A DNA stretch of 5,292 nt, from NCBI GenBank assembly GCA_004211235.1, contig SEEY01000324.1, positions 1 to 5,292 on the forward strand. Direction: 5' to 3'. This document shows positions 1 to 5,292 of the stretch, piece after piece. A program made the translations under genes and the position numbers. The stretch comes from Rubrivivax sp. GTDB lineage: Bacteria > Pseudomonadota > Gammaproteobacteria > Burkholderiales > Burkholderiaceae. The notes under the pieces were generated by a model. It was not told where the DNA came from. It saw only the letters and a program-made list of their open reading frames with translations, and did no database searches. Each line of letters begins with the position of its first letter. Position 1 is the first letter of the stretch.

Positions 1-1160
1 ATCGTGAACAGCCAGTTGAAGATCTTGGCGCCCGTCGGGATCGAGATGATCATCGTCGTGATGCCGAAGAAGCTGTTCACGCTGGCGCCCGAGCCCATCG
101 TGAAGAAGTGGTGCAGCCAGACGAGGTAGGACAGGATGGTGATTACGACCGTGGCATAGACCATGGACGCATAGCCGAACAGCTTCTTGCGGCTGAAGGT
201 GGACACCACTTCCGAGAAGATGCCGAACACCGGCAACACCAGGATGTAGACCTCGGGGTGGCCCCAGATCCAGATCAGGTTCACGTAGAGCATGGCGTTG
301 CCGCCAAGGTCGTTGGTGAAGAAGTTGGTGCCGAGGTAGCGGTCGGCCGTCAGCAGCGCGAGCGTGGCGGCCAGCACGGGGAAGGTGGCGACGATCAGCA
401 CGTTGGTGCACAGCGACGTCCACGTGAAGACGGGCATCTTCATCATCGTCATGCCCGGCGCGCGCATCTTGATGATGGTGGCGATCAGGTTGATGCCTGA
501 CAGCGTCGTGCCGACACCGGCGATCTGCAGCGCCCAGAGGTAGTAGTCCACGCCCACGTCGGGGCTGGCGAGGATGCCCGACAGCGGCGGATAGGCCAGC
601 CAGCCGGTCTTGGCGAACTCGCCGACGAACAGCGAGATCATGACCAGCACGGCGCCGCCCGCGGTCATCCAGAAGCTGAAGTTGTTCAGGAAGGGGAAGG
701 CCACGTCGCGCGCGCCGATCTGCAACGGCACGACGTAGTTCATGAACCCGGTCACGAAGGGCATCGCGACGAAGAAGATCATGATGACGCCGTGCGCCGT
801 GAAGACCTGGTCGTAGTGGTGCGGTGGCAGGAAGCCGGCGTTGTCGGCAAACGCCATGGCCTGGTGGGCCCGCATCATCAGCGCATCCGCAAAGCCGCGC
901 AGCAGCATGACGATGCCCAGCAGGATGTACATGATGCCGATCTTCTTGTGGTCGATGCTGGTGATCCAGTCACGCCACAGATGGCCCCAGAGCTTGAACT
1001 TGGTGATCAGCGCGAACACCAGCGCGCCGCCGAGCGCCACCGCGAGGAAGGTGGCGATGAGGATGGGCTCGTGCAGCGGCAGCGCGTCCCAGCCGAGGCG
1101 GCCGAGGATGGGGTGGAGCTGGTCGGCAGCCTGGTGCTGCGCAGTGACGGTGTTGGACAT
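1..1160 (-). CDS. cyoB: Cytochrome bo3 ubiquinol oxidase subunit I (partial, C-terminus beyond left edge)
   Basis: Catalytic subunit of the inner-membrane heme-copper quinol oxidase, which oxidises ubiquinol, reduces O2 to water and pumps protons. The 386 visible residues (of roughly 660 in the family) align with E. coli CyoB (recalled sequence) at a constant offset of 17. Visible functional residues are the quinol-site set R88, D92, H115 and Q118 (E. coli R71, D75, H98, Q101); H123 in TAHGVIM, a low-spin heme ligand; D152 of the D-channel; H301 and Y305 of WGHPEVY, the CuB ligand and the cross-linked tyrosine; H350-H351, CuB ligands; and K379 of the K-channel. The later heme-ligand histidines and the other transmembrane helices lie outside the window. 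The ATG at 1160 is 9 bases after the cyoA stop, so the two genes are co-transcribed; the Shine-Dalgarno sequence is weak. Its N-terminus is about 17 residues longer than in E. coli. No frame break or missing key residue is seen. Confidence 0.97.
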   Translation of the reverse strand, partial: MSNTVTAQHQAADQLHPILGRLGWDALPLHEPILIATFLAVALGGALVFALITKFKLWGHLWRDWITSIDHKKIGIMYILLGIVMLLRGFADALMMRAHQAMAFADNAGFLPPHHYDQVFTAHGVIMIFFVAMPFVTGFMNYVVPLQIGARDVAFPFLNNFSFWMTAGGAVLVMISLFVGEFAKTGWLAYPPLSGILASPDVGVDYYLWALQIAGVGTTLSGINLIATIIKMRAPGMTMMKMPVFTWTSLCTNVLIVATFPVLAATLALLTADRYLGTNFFTNDLGGNAMLYVNLIWIWGHPEVYILVLPVFGIFSEVVSTFSRKKLFGYASMVYATVVITILSYLVWLHHFFTMGSGASVNSFFGITTMIISIPTGAKIFNWLFT

Positions 1161-1169
1161 CGATCGGAC

Positions 1170-2237
1170 TCAGTTCTGGGCCGCGGGGGTGCCAGCCTCG
1201 GCAGGCAAACCCAGCAGATTGGTCGGCGTGCACAGCGCGGCCACGACGGTGCGTTCGCGGTTCCTGCCTTCGGCGTCGCGCCAGGCGCTGCGCATCGTGC
1301 CGGCCAGGCCGCCCTTGCCGGCGCCACCGGCGGCGTCGATGGCCATCATCTGGCTGGAGCACATCTTGCGGTCATCGACGCAGCGGTCGACGATGGCGCT
1401 CCACAGGCCCGGCTCGACGCTGGCAAAACGCTGGATCGGCTCCTTGGCGCTGGGCTGCTCGAGCTTCAGGTAGCCGGCGCGCGTCAATGCGGCGCCGCCG
1501 ATCCGGTTGCCGTCCACCCAGCGGGCGAACTCCTCGTCGCTGAGGCCGTGGAACTTGAAGCGCATGTCGGAGAAGCCGGCGCCGCTGTACTGGGCCGACA
1601 GGCCGTCATACACGCCCGGCTTGTTGATGACCGCGTGCAGTTGCGTCTGCATGCCCGGCATCGTGTAGATCATGCCGGCCAGCGCAGGCACGTAGAAGGT
1701 GTTCATCACCGAGGTCGACGTGAACCGGAAATGGATCGGCCGGTCCACCGGCGCGGCCAGCTCGTTGACGGTGGCGATGCCCTGCTCGGGGTAGATGAAC
1801 AGCCATTTCCAGTCCATCGACACCGCGTACACCTCCAGCGGCTTCACGTCGGCGGGAACGGGCCGGCCTTCGGCGATGCGGTCCAGCGGGCGGAAGGGGT
1901 CCAGCTTGTGCGTGGTGATCCAGGTGATCGCGCCCAGCGCGATGATGATCAGCAGCGGTGCGCCCCAGATGATCAGCTCCAGCCGCGTGGAATGGTCCCA
2001 GTCCGGCGCATAGGTTGCGTCGGTGTTGGACTGGCGGTATCGATAGGCGAACAGCAGGGTCAGCGCGATCACCGGAACGATGATCAGCAGCATGAGCAAG
2101 GTCGACGTGACGATGAGCTGGGCCTGCTGCTGCGCGATGTCGCCGTGGGGCTTCATGACGATGCCGCTGCAACCGCTCAATGCGGCGCCGGCCGACAAGA
2201 CCAGGGCACGGGTGAGGAGAGACTTGTTGGGGTACAT
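1170..2237 (-). CDS. cyoA: Cytochrome bo3 ubiquinol oxidase subunit II, lipoprotein
   Basis: Subunit II of the bo3 oxidase, 355 aa against about 315 in E. coli. Residues 1-22 form a lipoprotein signal peptide with lipobox LSGC and lipidated Cys23. Membrane helices lie at about 41-65 and 87-108. A periplasmic cupredoxin domain spans about 133-242, followed by the aromatic-rich COX_ARM segment (about 249-285). The CuA site is gone, as expected in quinol oxidases: at the ligand positions of cytochrome c oxidase subunit II there are Asn179 (His), Ser214 (Cys), Gln216 (Glu), Ser218 (Cys) and Phe222 (His); only Met225 remains. The C-terminal tail (about 286-355) is unlike the His/Met-rich E. coli tail and has Cys286, Cys293 and Cys336. 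First gene of a minus-strand cyo operon with cyoB 9 bases downstream. The ATG at 2237 is chosen because it places the signal peptide correctly; no good Shine-Dalgarno precedes it. The neighbouring control region carries an FNR-like box. Confidence 0.97.
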   Translation of the reverse strand: MYPNKSLLTRALVLSAGAALSGCSGIVMKPHGDIAQQQAQLIVTSTLLMLLIIVPVIALTLLFAYRYRQSNTDATYAPDWDHSTRLELIIWGAPLLIIIALGAITWITTHKLDPFRPLDRIAEGRPVPADVKPLEVYAVSMDWKWLFIYPEQGIATVNELAAPVDRPIHFRFTSTSVMNTFYVPALAGMIYTMPGMQTQLHAVINKPGVYDGLSAQYSGAGFSDMRFKFHGLSDEEFARWVDGNRIGGAALTRAGYLKLEQPSAKEPIQRFASVEPGLWSAIVDRCVDDRKMCSSQMMAIDAAGGAGKGGLAGTMRSAWRDAEGRNRERTVVAALCTPTNLLGLPAEAGTPAAQN

Positions 2238-2289
2238 CCGGAGTGCCGCGCGAGGGTTAACGATCTTGCACGTGACGCTGGAATGTAAG

Positions 2290-2319
2290 TTGATTGAGGC
2301 AAATCAACCATTGGACAAT
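2290..2319 (+). promoter_or_regulatory. Candidate sigma70 promoter of the MFS transporter gene
   Basis: A -35-like TTGATT (2290-2295, 4/6) is followed after 18 bases by a -10-like GACAAT (2314-2319, 4/6). This would start transcription near 2326, leaving a leader of about 26 nt with a GGAG at 2337-2340, 11 bases before the ATG at 2352. The -35 overlaps the FNR-like box and the -10 lies inside the 2313-2325 palindrome. The hexamers are only moderate matches. Confidence 0.35.
2294..2307. promoter_or_regulatory. FNR/ANR-like binding box
   Basis: TTGAG-GCAA-ATCAA matches the FNR/ANR consensus TTGAT-N4-ATCAA at 9 of 10 defined positions with the correct 4-base spacer. In E. coli, FNR (with ArcA) represses cyoABCDE when oxygen is low, so a site about 57-70 bp upstream of the cyoA start codon makes biological sense. 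The box is nested in a slightly larger perfect inverted repeat (2289-2308) whose half-sites have 8-base FNR-type spacing, so the symmetry could instead belong to a different regulator. The assignment rests on sequence match and context. Confidence 0.5.
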
Positions 2320-2325
2320 TTGTCC
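2313..2325. repeat. 13-bp palindrome, possible operator
   Basis: GGACAA-T-TTGTCC is a perfect inverted repeat with 6-bp arms and a single central base, 26 bp upstream of the transporter ATG. Its size and position over a candidate -10 fit a dimeric repressor site. There is no T-tract and the loop is too small for a terminator. No regulator is encoded beside it, so the binding protein is unknown. Confidence 0.45.
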
Positions 2326-2351
2326 TAGGCAAAGACGGAGACAGGCCCTAA

Positions 2352-3683
2352 ATGGCAAGCGCTAGCAGTACCTTCCAGACCCCTCAGTCGGGCCCGTTCA
2401 CCACCCGCACCGATGAAGAATTGGCCCCCGGCGACATTGCCGTCGGCGTCATCATCGGCCGCGCTTCCGAGTATTTCGACTTCTTCGTCTTCGGCATCGC
2501 CTCGGTGCTGGTGTTCCCGCAGGTCTTCTTTCCCTTCGTCGACCGCCTGACCGGCACGCTGTACGCTTTCCTGGTGTTTGCGCTGGCCTTCCTCGTCCGG
2601 CCGATCGGCACGCTGATCGGCATGGAGATCCAGCGCCGCTTCAACCGCTCCACCAAGCTGACCGCCGCCCTCTTCCTGCTGGGCTGCTCGACGGTCGCCA
2701 TGGGCCTGCTGCCGAGCTTTGCCTCCGCCGGAAGCACCGCCATCGTGCTGCTGGCGCTGTGCCGCGTCGGCCAGGGCCTGGCGCTGGGCGGTTCGTGGGA
2801 CGGCCTGCCCTCGCTGCTGGCGCTGAACGCCCCGCCGGACCGTCGCGGCTGGTACGCCATGCTGGGCCAACTGGGCGCGCCGCTGGGCTTCCTGGTGGCG
2901 TCCAGCGTGTTCCTGTACGTCTACAGCAGCCTGGACGCGACCGACTTCCTGTCCTGGGGCTGGCGTTTCCCGTTCTTCACGGCGTTCACGATCAACGTGG
3001 TGGCGCTGTTCGCCCGACTGCGCCTGGTCGTGACGCACGAGTACGAAAAGCGCATGGAAGAGCATGAACTCGACCCGGCGCACCTGCACGAACTGCTGCC
3101 GGCCCAGGGCCATCACATCGTCATCGGCGCCTTTGCCGCGCTGGCCAGCTACGCCCTCTTCCATCTGGTGACGGTGTTTCCGCTGTCCTGGGTCGCGCTG
3201 TTCGCCAATGGCGACGTGGTCGACTTCATGAAGATGGAGCTGCTCGGCGCCATCTTCGCCGCGGTCGCCATGCCGATGTCGGGCCTGATCGCCGACAAGG
3301 TGGGCCGCCGAAACTTCCTCGGCTCGCTGGCCGTCGCCATCGGCGTGTTCGCGCTGTTCGCGCCGCTGATGCTGGGCGGCGGCAAACCGGGGCAGGCCGC
3401 CTTCATCCTGATCGGCTTCGTGCTGCTCGGTCTGTCCTATGGCCAGTCGGCCGGGTCGGTGACGTCCAACTTCCTGCCGCACTTCCGCTACACGGGCGCG
3501 GCGCTGACCGCGGACATGGCCTGGCTCCTGGGCGCGGCCTTCGCACCGGTCGTGGCGCTCTTCCTGTCCTCTCGCTTCGGGCTGGTGTCGCTGAGCGTCT
3601 ACCTGCTGTCGGCCGTGGTCTGCACGCTGCTGGCGCTGCGGGTGAACAAGCGGCTGCGTGCGGCGGCGGTGGTGCAGGACTGA
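2352..3683 (+). CDS. MFS transporter, metabolite:H+ symporter (MHS)-like
   Basis: Inner-membrane carrier of 443 aa, within the normal MHS range (ProP, KgtP, ShiA relatives). Hydrophobic segments throughout fit 12 helices. MHS-like landmarks include EYFDFFVFG (40-48; the family has EWYDFFLYG), RPIG (83-86) after helix 2, GQGLALGGSW (130-139), APPDRRG (150-156), GQLGAP (162-167) and WGWRFPF (192-198). The second-half motif A is intact at GLIADKVGRR (301-310, Asp305). The first-half copy is degenerate: after RPIG comes G90-MEIQRRFNR99 in place of the usual G-x-L-G-D-R-x-G-R, with no Asp and no GDR. A hydrophilic central loop (about 209-234) is rich in Glu and His. The substrate cannot be inferred; organic acids, osmolytes and aromatic acids all occur in the family. 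The gene is divergent from cyoA across 114 bp, with GGAG (2337-2340) before its ATG and a strong terminator after it, so it is probably monocistronic. Confidence 0.9.
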   Translation: MASASSTFQTPQSGPFTTRTDEELAPGDIAVGVIIGRASEYFDFFVFGIASVLVFPQVFFPFVDRLTGTLYAFLVFALAFLVRPIGTLIGMEIQRRFNRSTKLTAALFLLGCSTVAMGLLPSFASAGSTAIVLLALCRVGQGLALGGSWDGLPSLLALNAPPDRRGWYAMLGQLGAPLGFLVASSVFLYVYSSLDATDFLSWGWRFPFFTAFTINVVALFARLRLVVTHEYEKRMEEHELDPAHLHELLPAQGHHIVIGAFAALASYALFHLVTVFPLSWVALFANGDVVDFMKMELLGAIFAAVAMPMSGLIADKVGRRNFLGSLAVAIGVFALFAPLMLGGGKPGQAAFILIGFVLLGLSYGQSAGSVTSNFLPHFRYTGAALTADMAWLLGAAFAPVVALFLSSRFGLVSLSVYLLSAVVCTLLALRVNKRLRAAAVVQD

Positions 3684-3705
3684 AGCCCAGCGCCATCTCC
3701 AATCC

Positions 3706-3732
3706 AGGCGGGCCGCGGCCCGCCTTTGTTTT
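3706..3732 (+). terminator. Intrinsic terminator after the MFS gene
   Basis: A GC-rich hairpin runs from 3706 to 3725: the arm AGGCGGGC pairs perfectly with GCCCGCCT around a CGCG tetraloop. It is followed by TTTGTTTT at the 3' side (3725-3732). It lies 22 bases after the transporter stop and just before the GST promoter, separating the two units. Confidence 0.88.
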
Positions 3733-3734
3733 GC

Positions 3735-3766
3735 GCGGAAGGTTTCCATCTGCGGAAAGTTTCCAT
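3735..3766. repeat. Tandem 15-bp repeat, each unit partly palindromic (operator candidate)
   Basis: Two copies of GCGGAARGTTTCCAT (3735-3749 and 3752-3766) differ at one base and lie 17 bp apart. The second contains the perfect palindrome GGAAA-G-TTTCC (3754-3764), the first the related GGAAGGTTTCC (3737-3747). They cover the -35 and spacer of the GST promoter. Confidence 0.7.
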
Positions 3767-3788
3767 ATACTTAGCCAACTTGGAAACC
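3741..3788. repeat. Spaced inverted repeat flanking the GST promoter -10
   Basis: GGTTTCCA (3741-3748) is matched in inverted orientation by TGGAAACC (3781-3788), an exact 8-bp pair placed either side of the -10 and predicted start. Together with the tandem repeats this gives three TTTCC/GGAAA elements in about 50 bp. TTTCCA half-sites resemble those reported for some IclR-family operators, but no IclR gene is in the window; the ArsR protein encoded downstream is an equally possible binder. Confidence 0.5.
3743..3771 (+). promoter_or_regulatory. Promoter of the GST-arsR-SRPBCC operon
   Basis: TTTCCA (3743-3748, 4/6 to TTGACA), an optimal 17-base spacer, then TATACT (3766-3771, 5/6 to TATAAT). 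Transcription would begin near 3778, some 23 bases before the GST ATG at 3801. The promoter is interwoven with GGAA/TTTCC repeats, which suggests control by a repressor that hides the -35 and spacer. Confidence 0.6.
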
Positions 3789-3791
3789 TAC

Positions 3792-3795
3792 GAGG
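3792..3795 (+). promoter_or_regulatory. Ribosome binding site deciding the GST start
   Basis: GAGG lies 5 bases before the ATG at 3801. It supports that start over the in-frame ATG at 3726, which falls inside the terminator T-tract and upstream of the promoter. Confidence 0.65.
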
Positions 3796-3800
3796 CAAAC

Positions 3801-4472
3801 ATGGCCCTGACGCTGCACTACCACCCGCTGTCCTCCTACTGCTGGAAGGTCCTGATCGCGCTCTACGAAAACGGCACGCCTTTCGAGGCCCGCACGGTCA
3901 ACCTCGGCGACGCCGCCGAACGGGCCCGCTACGCGGCGCTGTGGCCCACGGCCAAGATCCCGCTGCTGGTGGACGGCGATCGCGTGGTGCCCGAAACCTC
4001 GATACAGATCGAGTACCTGGATCGCCACCATCCAGCCGCCGTGCGTTTGCTGCCCGACGATGCCGAGGCGGCGCTGGAAGTGCGCCTCTGGGACCGCGTT
4101 TTCGATCTGCATGTGATGACGCCGATGCAGCGCTTCATCGCCCAGCAGCTGCGCCCTGAAGCCGAGCGCGATGCAGCCACGCTGTCAGGGGCGGTCAGCG
4201 ATCTGGGCACGGCCTACGACCTCGTCGAAAGCCGCCTGGGCGACCGAACCTGGGCAGCGGGCGCGGCCTTCAGCATGGCCGACTGCGCGGCAGCCCCCGC
4301 GCTGTTCTACGCAGCCATCGTGCGGCCGTTCTCGCCCGAACACATCCGTCTCAGCGCCTACTTCGAGCGCCTGCTGGCCCGCCCGTCGGTGTGGCGCTGC
4401 ATCGTCGAGGCGCGCCCGGTCTTCCAGTACTACCCGCTGCGCCATGCTCTCCCCGCACGCTTCCTCGGCTGA
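3801..4472 (+). CDS. Glutathione S-transferase family protein
   Basis: Cytosolic GST-fold protein of 223 aa, a normal length. The N-terminal thioredoxin-like domain (about 3-80) opens with HPLSSYCWKV, placing Ser11, Ser12 and Cys14 at the catalytic position. KIPLL has the conserved cis-Pro54, and VPETSIQIEYLD (63-74) carries the glutathione-binding acidic-hydroxyl pair (Glu65-Thr66). The all-helical C-terminal domain (about 88-205) includes S158-M-A-D161, the N-capping box of the GST core. Members conjugate or reduce electrophilic compounds with glutathione, but substrate and class cannot be told; Cys14 hints at thiol-transferase or dehalogenase-like chemistry rather than a Tyr-type enzyme. 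First gene of a three-gene unit; its last 29 bases overlap the start of the arsR-type gene. It is likely controlled by the repeat-laden promoter just upstream. Confidence 0.92.
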   Translation: MALTLHYHPLSSYCWKVLIALYENGTPFEARTVNLGDAAERARYAALWPTAKIPLLVDGDRVVPETSIQIEYLDRHHPAAVRLLPDDAEAALEVRLWDRVFDLHVMTPMQRFIAQQLRPEAERDAATLSGAVSDLGTAYDLVESRLGDRTWAAGAAFSMADCAAAPALFYAAIVRPFSPEHIRLSAYFERLLARPSVWRCIVEARPVFQYYPLRHALPARFLG

Positions 4473-4794
4473 CCGGCTGGACCGCCTCTTCGCCGCGCTG
4501 GCCGACGGCAACCGCCGCGCCATGGTCGACCAGCTCGCCCGTGGGCCGGCGTCGGTGTCGGACCTCGCCCGGCCTCTGGCCGTCGCCCTGCCCTCGGCCC
4601 TCAAGCACCTTGCCGTACTGGAGGCCGGCGGCCTGGTTGAATCGTACAAGGCTGGCCGTGTGCGCACCTACCGCATCGCGCCCGATGCCTTCACCGGGTT
4701 GGAGGCCTGGGTGGCCGAGCGCAAGGCGGCCTGGCATCGGCAGTTCGATGCGCTCGATGCGCTGCTCGCAGAACAGGACGCCACCAAGCCATGA
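4444..4794 (+). CDS. ArsR-family winged-helix transcriptional regulator
   Basis: Small DNA-binding repressor of 116 aa, typical for the family. The winged helix-turn-helix spans about 13-78: RLFAALADGNRRAMVDQL (14-31) is the usual first helices, VSDLARPLAVALPSALKHLAVL (38-59) holds the recognition helix with the characteristic S-x-x-KHLxxL pattern, followed by EAGGLV and a wing ending in RTYRI (74-78). There is no cysteine, so the thiolate metal site of ArsR/SmtB-type sensors is absent; a non-metal signal or no ligand is more likely. The start at 4444 lies inside the GST gene with no clear ribosome binding site, which suggests translational coupling; its stop overlaps the next start as ATGA. 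Cysteine-free ArsR proteins are commonly paired with SRPBCC/AHSA1 genes, as here. It may autoregulate the operon through the upstream repeats (inference). Confidence 0.93.
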   Translation: MLSPHASSADRLDRLFAALADGNRRAMVDQLARGPASVSDLARPLAVALPSALKHLAVLEAGGLVESYKAGRVRTYRIAPDAFTGLEAWVAERKAAWHRQFDALDALLAEQDATKP

Positions 4795-5292
4795 CCGCGA
4801 CATCCGCCGCCCACACCAGCTTCGTGCTCGACCGCCGCTTCAAGGCCTCGGCCGCCCGGGTCTTTGCCGCCTGGGCCGATCCGGCCACCAAGCTGCGCTG
4901 GTCTGACTGCCACGCCGAAACGAACGCCGCCGAATTCAGCATGGATTTCCGCCCCGGTGGCTTCGAGCTCTACCGCAGCCGCCTGCCTGACGGCACACAG
5001 CTCGCGGTCGACAAGGTCTTCCTCGACATCGTGCCCAACGCGCGGATCGTCTTCGCCTACTCGATGGCCGCAAACGGCAAGGCGTTTTCCGCCTCGCTCG
5101 TCACGGTGGAGTTTTCAGACACGCCAGGTGGCTCGACGCTGAAGTTGACCGAGCAGCTCGCCTACCTCGACGGTCACATGGACATCGAGCAGCGCCGCCG
5201 AGGCACCGAGGAAGGCCTCGACCGGCTGCTGCTCGATGTCCATGTGACCGTCGAGGTAGGCGAGCTGCTCGGTCAACTTCAGCGTCGAGCCA
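4791..5292 (+). CDS. SRPBCC / AHSA1-like (START-fold) protein, 3' end replaced or cut at right edge
   Basis: Likely a cytosolic ligand-binding protein of the SRPBCC superfamily, resembling the C-terminal domain of Hsp90 activator Aha1; bacterial members bind hydrophobic small molecules and rarely have a known ligand. Supporting segments are FVLDRRFKASAARVFAAWADP (11-31, first strand and helix), MDFRPGGFELYRS (51-63), RIVFAYSM (85-92), TLKLTEQLAYLDG (116-128) and the start of the final helix, RRRGTEEGLDRLL (135-147). ATG at 4791 overlaps the regulator stop (ATGA); AGGA at 4775-4778 may serve as ribosome binding site. The reading frame stays open to the edge, but from about residue 147 it reads the reverse complement of its own earlier sequence, so the last 20 or so residues are probably not native. 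A family member would be expected to finish its C-terminal helix and stop within roughly 10-20 residues of there. Confidence 0.9.
   Translation, partial: MTATSAAHTSFVLDRRFKASAARVFAAWADPATKLRWSDCHAETNAAEFSMDFRPGGFELYRSRLPDGTQLAVDKVFLDIVPNARIVFAYSMAANGKAFSASLVTVEFSDTPGGSTLKLTEQLAYLDGHMDIEQRRRGTEEGLDRLLLDVHVTVEVGELLGQLQRRA
5129..5292. repeat. Perfect 65-bp inverted repeat ending at the window edge
   Basis: Bases 5129-5193 are exactly the reverse complement of 5228-5292, with a 34-base loop (5194-5227); positions x and 10421-x pair with no mismatch. The arm may be longer, since the window stops on the repeat. The left arm is normal SRPBCC coding sequence (about residues 114-134), so the right arm is the copy. 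This pattern suits a fold-back chimera or a contig-end assembly artefact; a real inverted duplication is less likely. Confidence 0.97.

Larger units (their letters stand above)
2238..2351. promoter_or_regulatory. Divergent control region between cyoA and the MFS transporter gene
   Basis: These 114 bp separate the start codons of cyoA (leftward) and the transporter (rightward), so promoters for both must lie here unless there are leaderless or distal starts. The stretch from about 2281 to 2330 is clearly more AT-rich than the surrounding genes. It contains a perfect 7-bp inverted repeat (GTTGATT / AATCAAC, 2289-2295 and 2302-2308), an FNR-like box inside it and a 13-bp palindrome (2313-2325). 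I could not settle on a convincing cyoA promoter: the best leftward -10-like hexamer, TACATT (2287-2282), lacks a -35 at proper spacing. Confidence 0.75.

Noticed and set aside
792..2288. Long plus-strand open frame (498 codons) opposite cyoA/cyoB
   Set aside because: Antisense shadow of two certain genes in GC-rich DNA; its translation is low-complexity, rich in His, Arg, Gln and Asp, and resembles no protein family.
2290..2307. Reading TTGAT ... ATCAA as an exact FNR site
   Set aside because: The exact half-sites are 8 bases apart, not 4; the properly spaced box is the overlapping 2294-2307 with one mismatch.
2325..3749. Minus-strand open frame (474 codons) opposite the MFS gene
   Set aside because: Composition (runs of Arg, Gln, Glu, His) is typical of the reverse complement of a GC-rich membrane protein gene; it also reads through the terminator.
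3726..3800. 25-residue N-terminal extension of the GST from an upstream ATG
   Set aside because: It would start within the terminator T-tract and upstream of the promoter; the GST fold begins right after Met at 3801, which has a proper GAGG.
5229..5292. Genuine C-terminal extension of the SRPBCC protein
   Set aside because: These codons are the reverse complement of the gene's own sequence and show no family similarity; they are best treated as artefact or rearrangement.
5129..5292. Terminator or mobile-element terminal repeat
   Set aside because: The arms are internal coding sequence of a conserved gene, with no T-tract, no transposase and no target-site duplication in view.

Overview
The window is GC-rich (visibly around 65 %), with strong G/C preference at third codon positions. 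It carries ordinary chromosomal genes of a Gram-negative aerobe. The CyoA/CyoB sequences, the lipoprotein form of CyoA and the divergent MFS gene beside cyoA fit a betaproteobacterium of the order Burkholderiales. That placement comes from family resemblance, not from a database search.

Layout. On the minus strand, 2237 down to 1 holds the first two genes of a cytochrome bo3 ubiquinol oxidase operon: cyoA is complete and cyoB is cut by the left edge. CyoA is a lipoprotein that has lost the CuA ligands, as expected of a quinol oxidase. CyoB keeps the visible quinol-site, heme-ligand, CuB-ligand and proton-channel residues. A compact 114-bp divergent control region (2238-2351) separates cyoA from a plus-strand MFS transporter (2352-3683) of the metabolite:H+ symporter type. 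The control region holds an FNR/ANR-like box and a 13-bp palindrome. A strong intrinsic terminator (3706-3732) closes the MFS gene.

A second plus-strand unit starts from a recognisable sigma70-type promoter (3743-3771) embedded in repeated GGAA/TTTCC elements that look like an operator. It encodes a glutathione S-transferase family protein (3801-4472), a small ArsR-family repressor (4444-4794, overlapping the GST gene by 29 bp) and a SRPBCC/AHSA1-like protein (from 4791, ATGA overlap with the repressor). The three genes look translationally coupled and read as a self-regulated detoxification or small-molecule response operon. Its ligand cannot be told from sequence.

The right edge is abnormal. 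The last 65 bases are a perfect reverse complement of 5129-5193, with a 34-base loop between, and the repeat runs exactly to the final base. It lies inside the SRPBCC gene and replaces its natural C-terminus. The simplest reading is a fold-back chimera or assembly artefact at a contig end; a genuine inverted duplication is the alternative. I see no new multi-gene system, RNA gene, CRISPR array or transposon. The observations most worth checking are the terminal inverted repeat, the GST-operon operator array and the FNR-like site between cyoA and the transporter.
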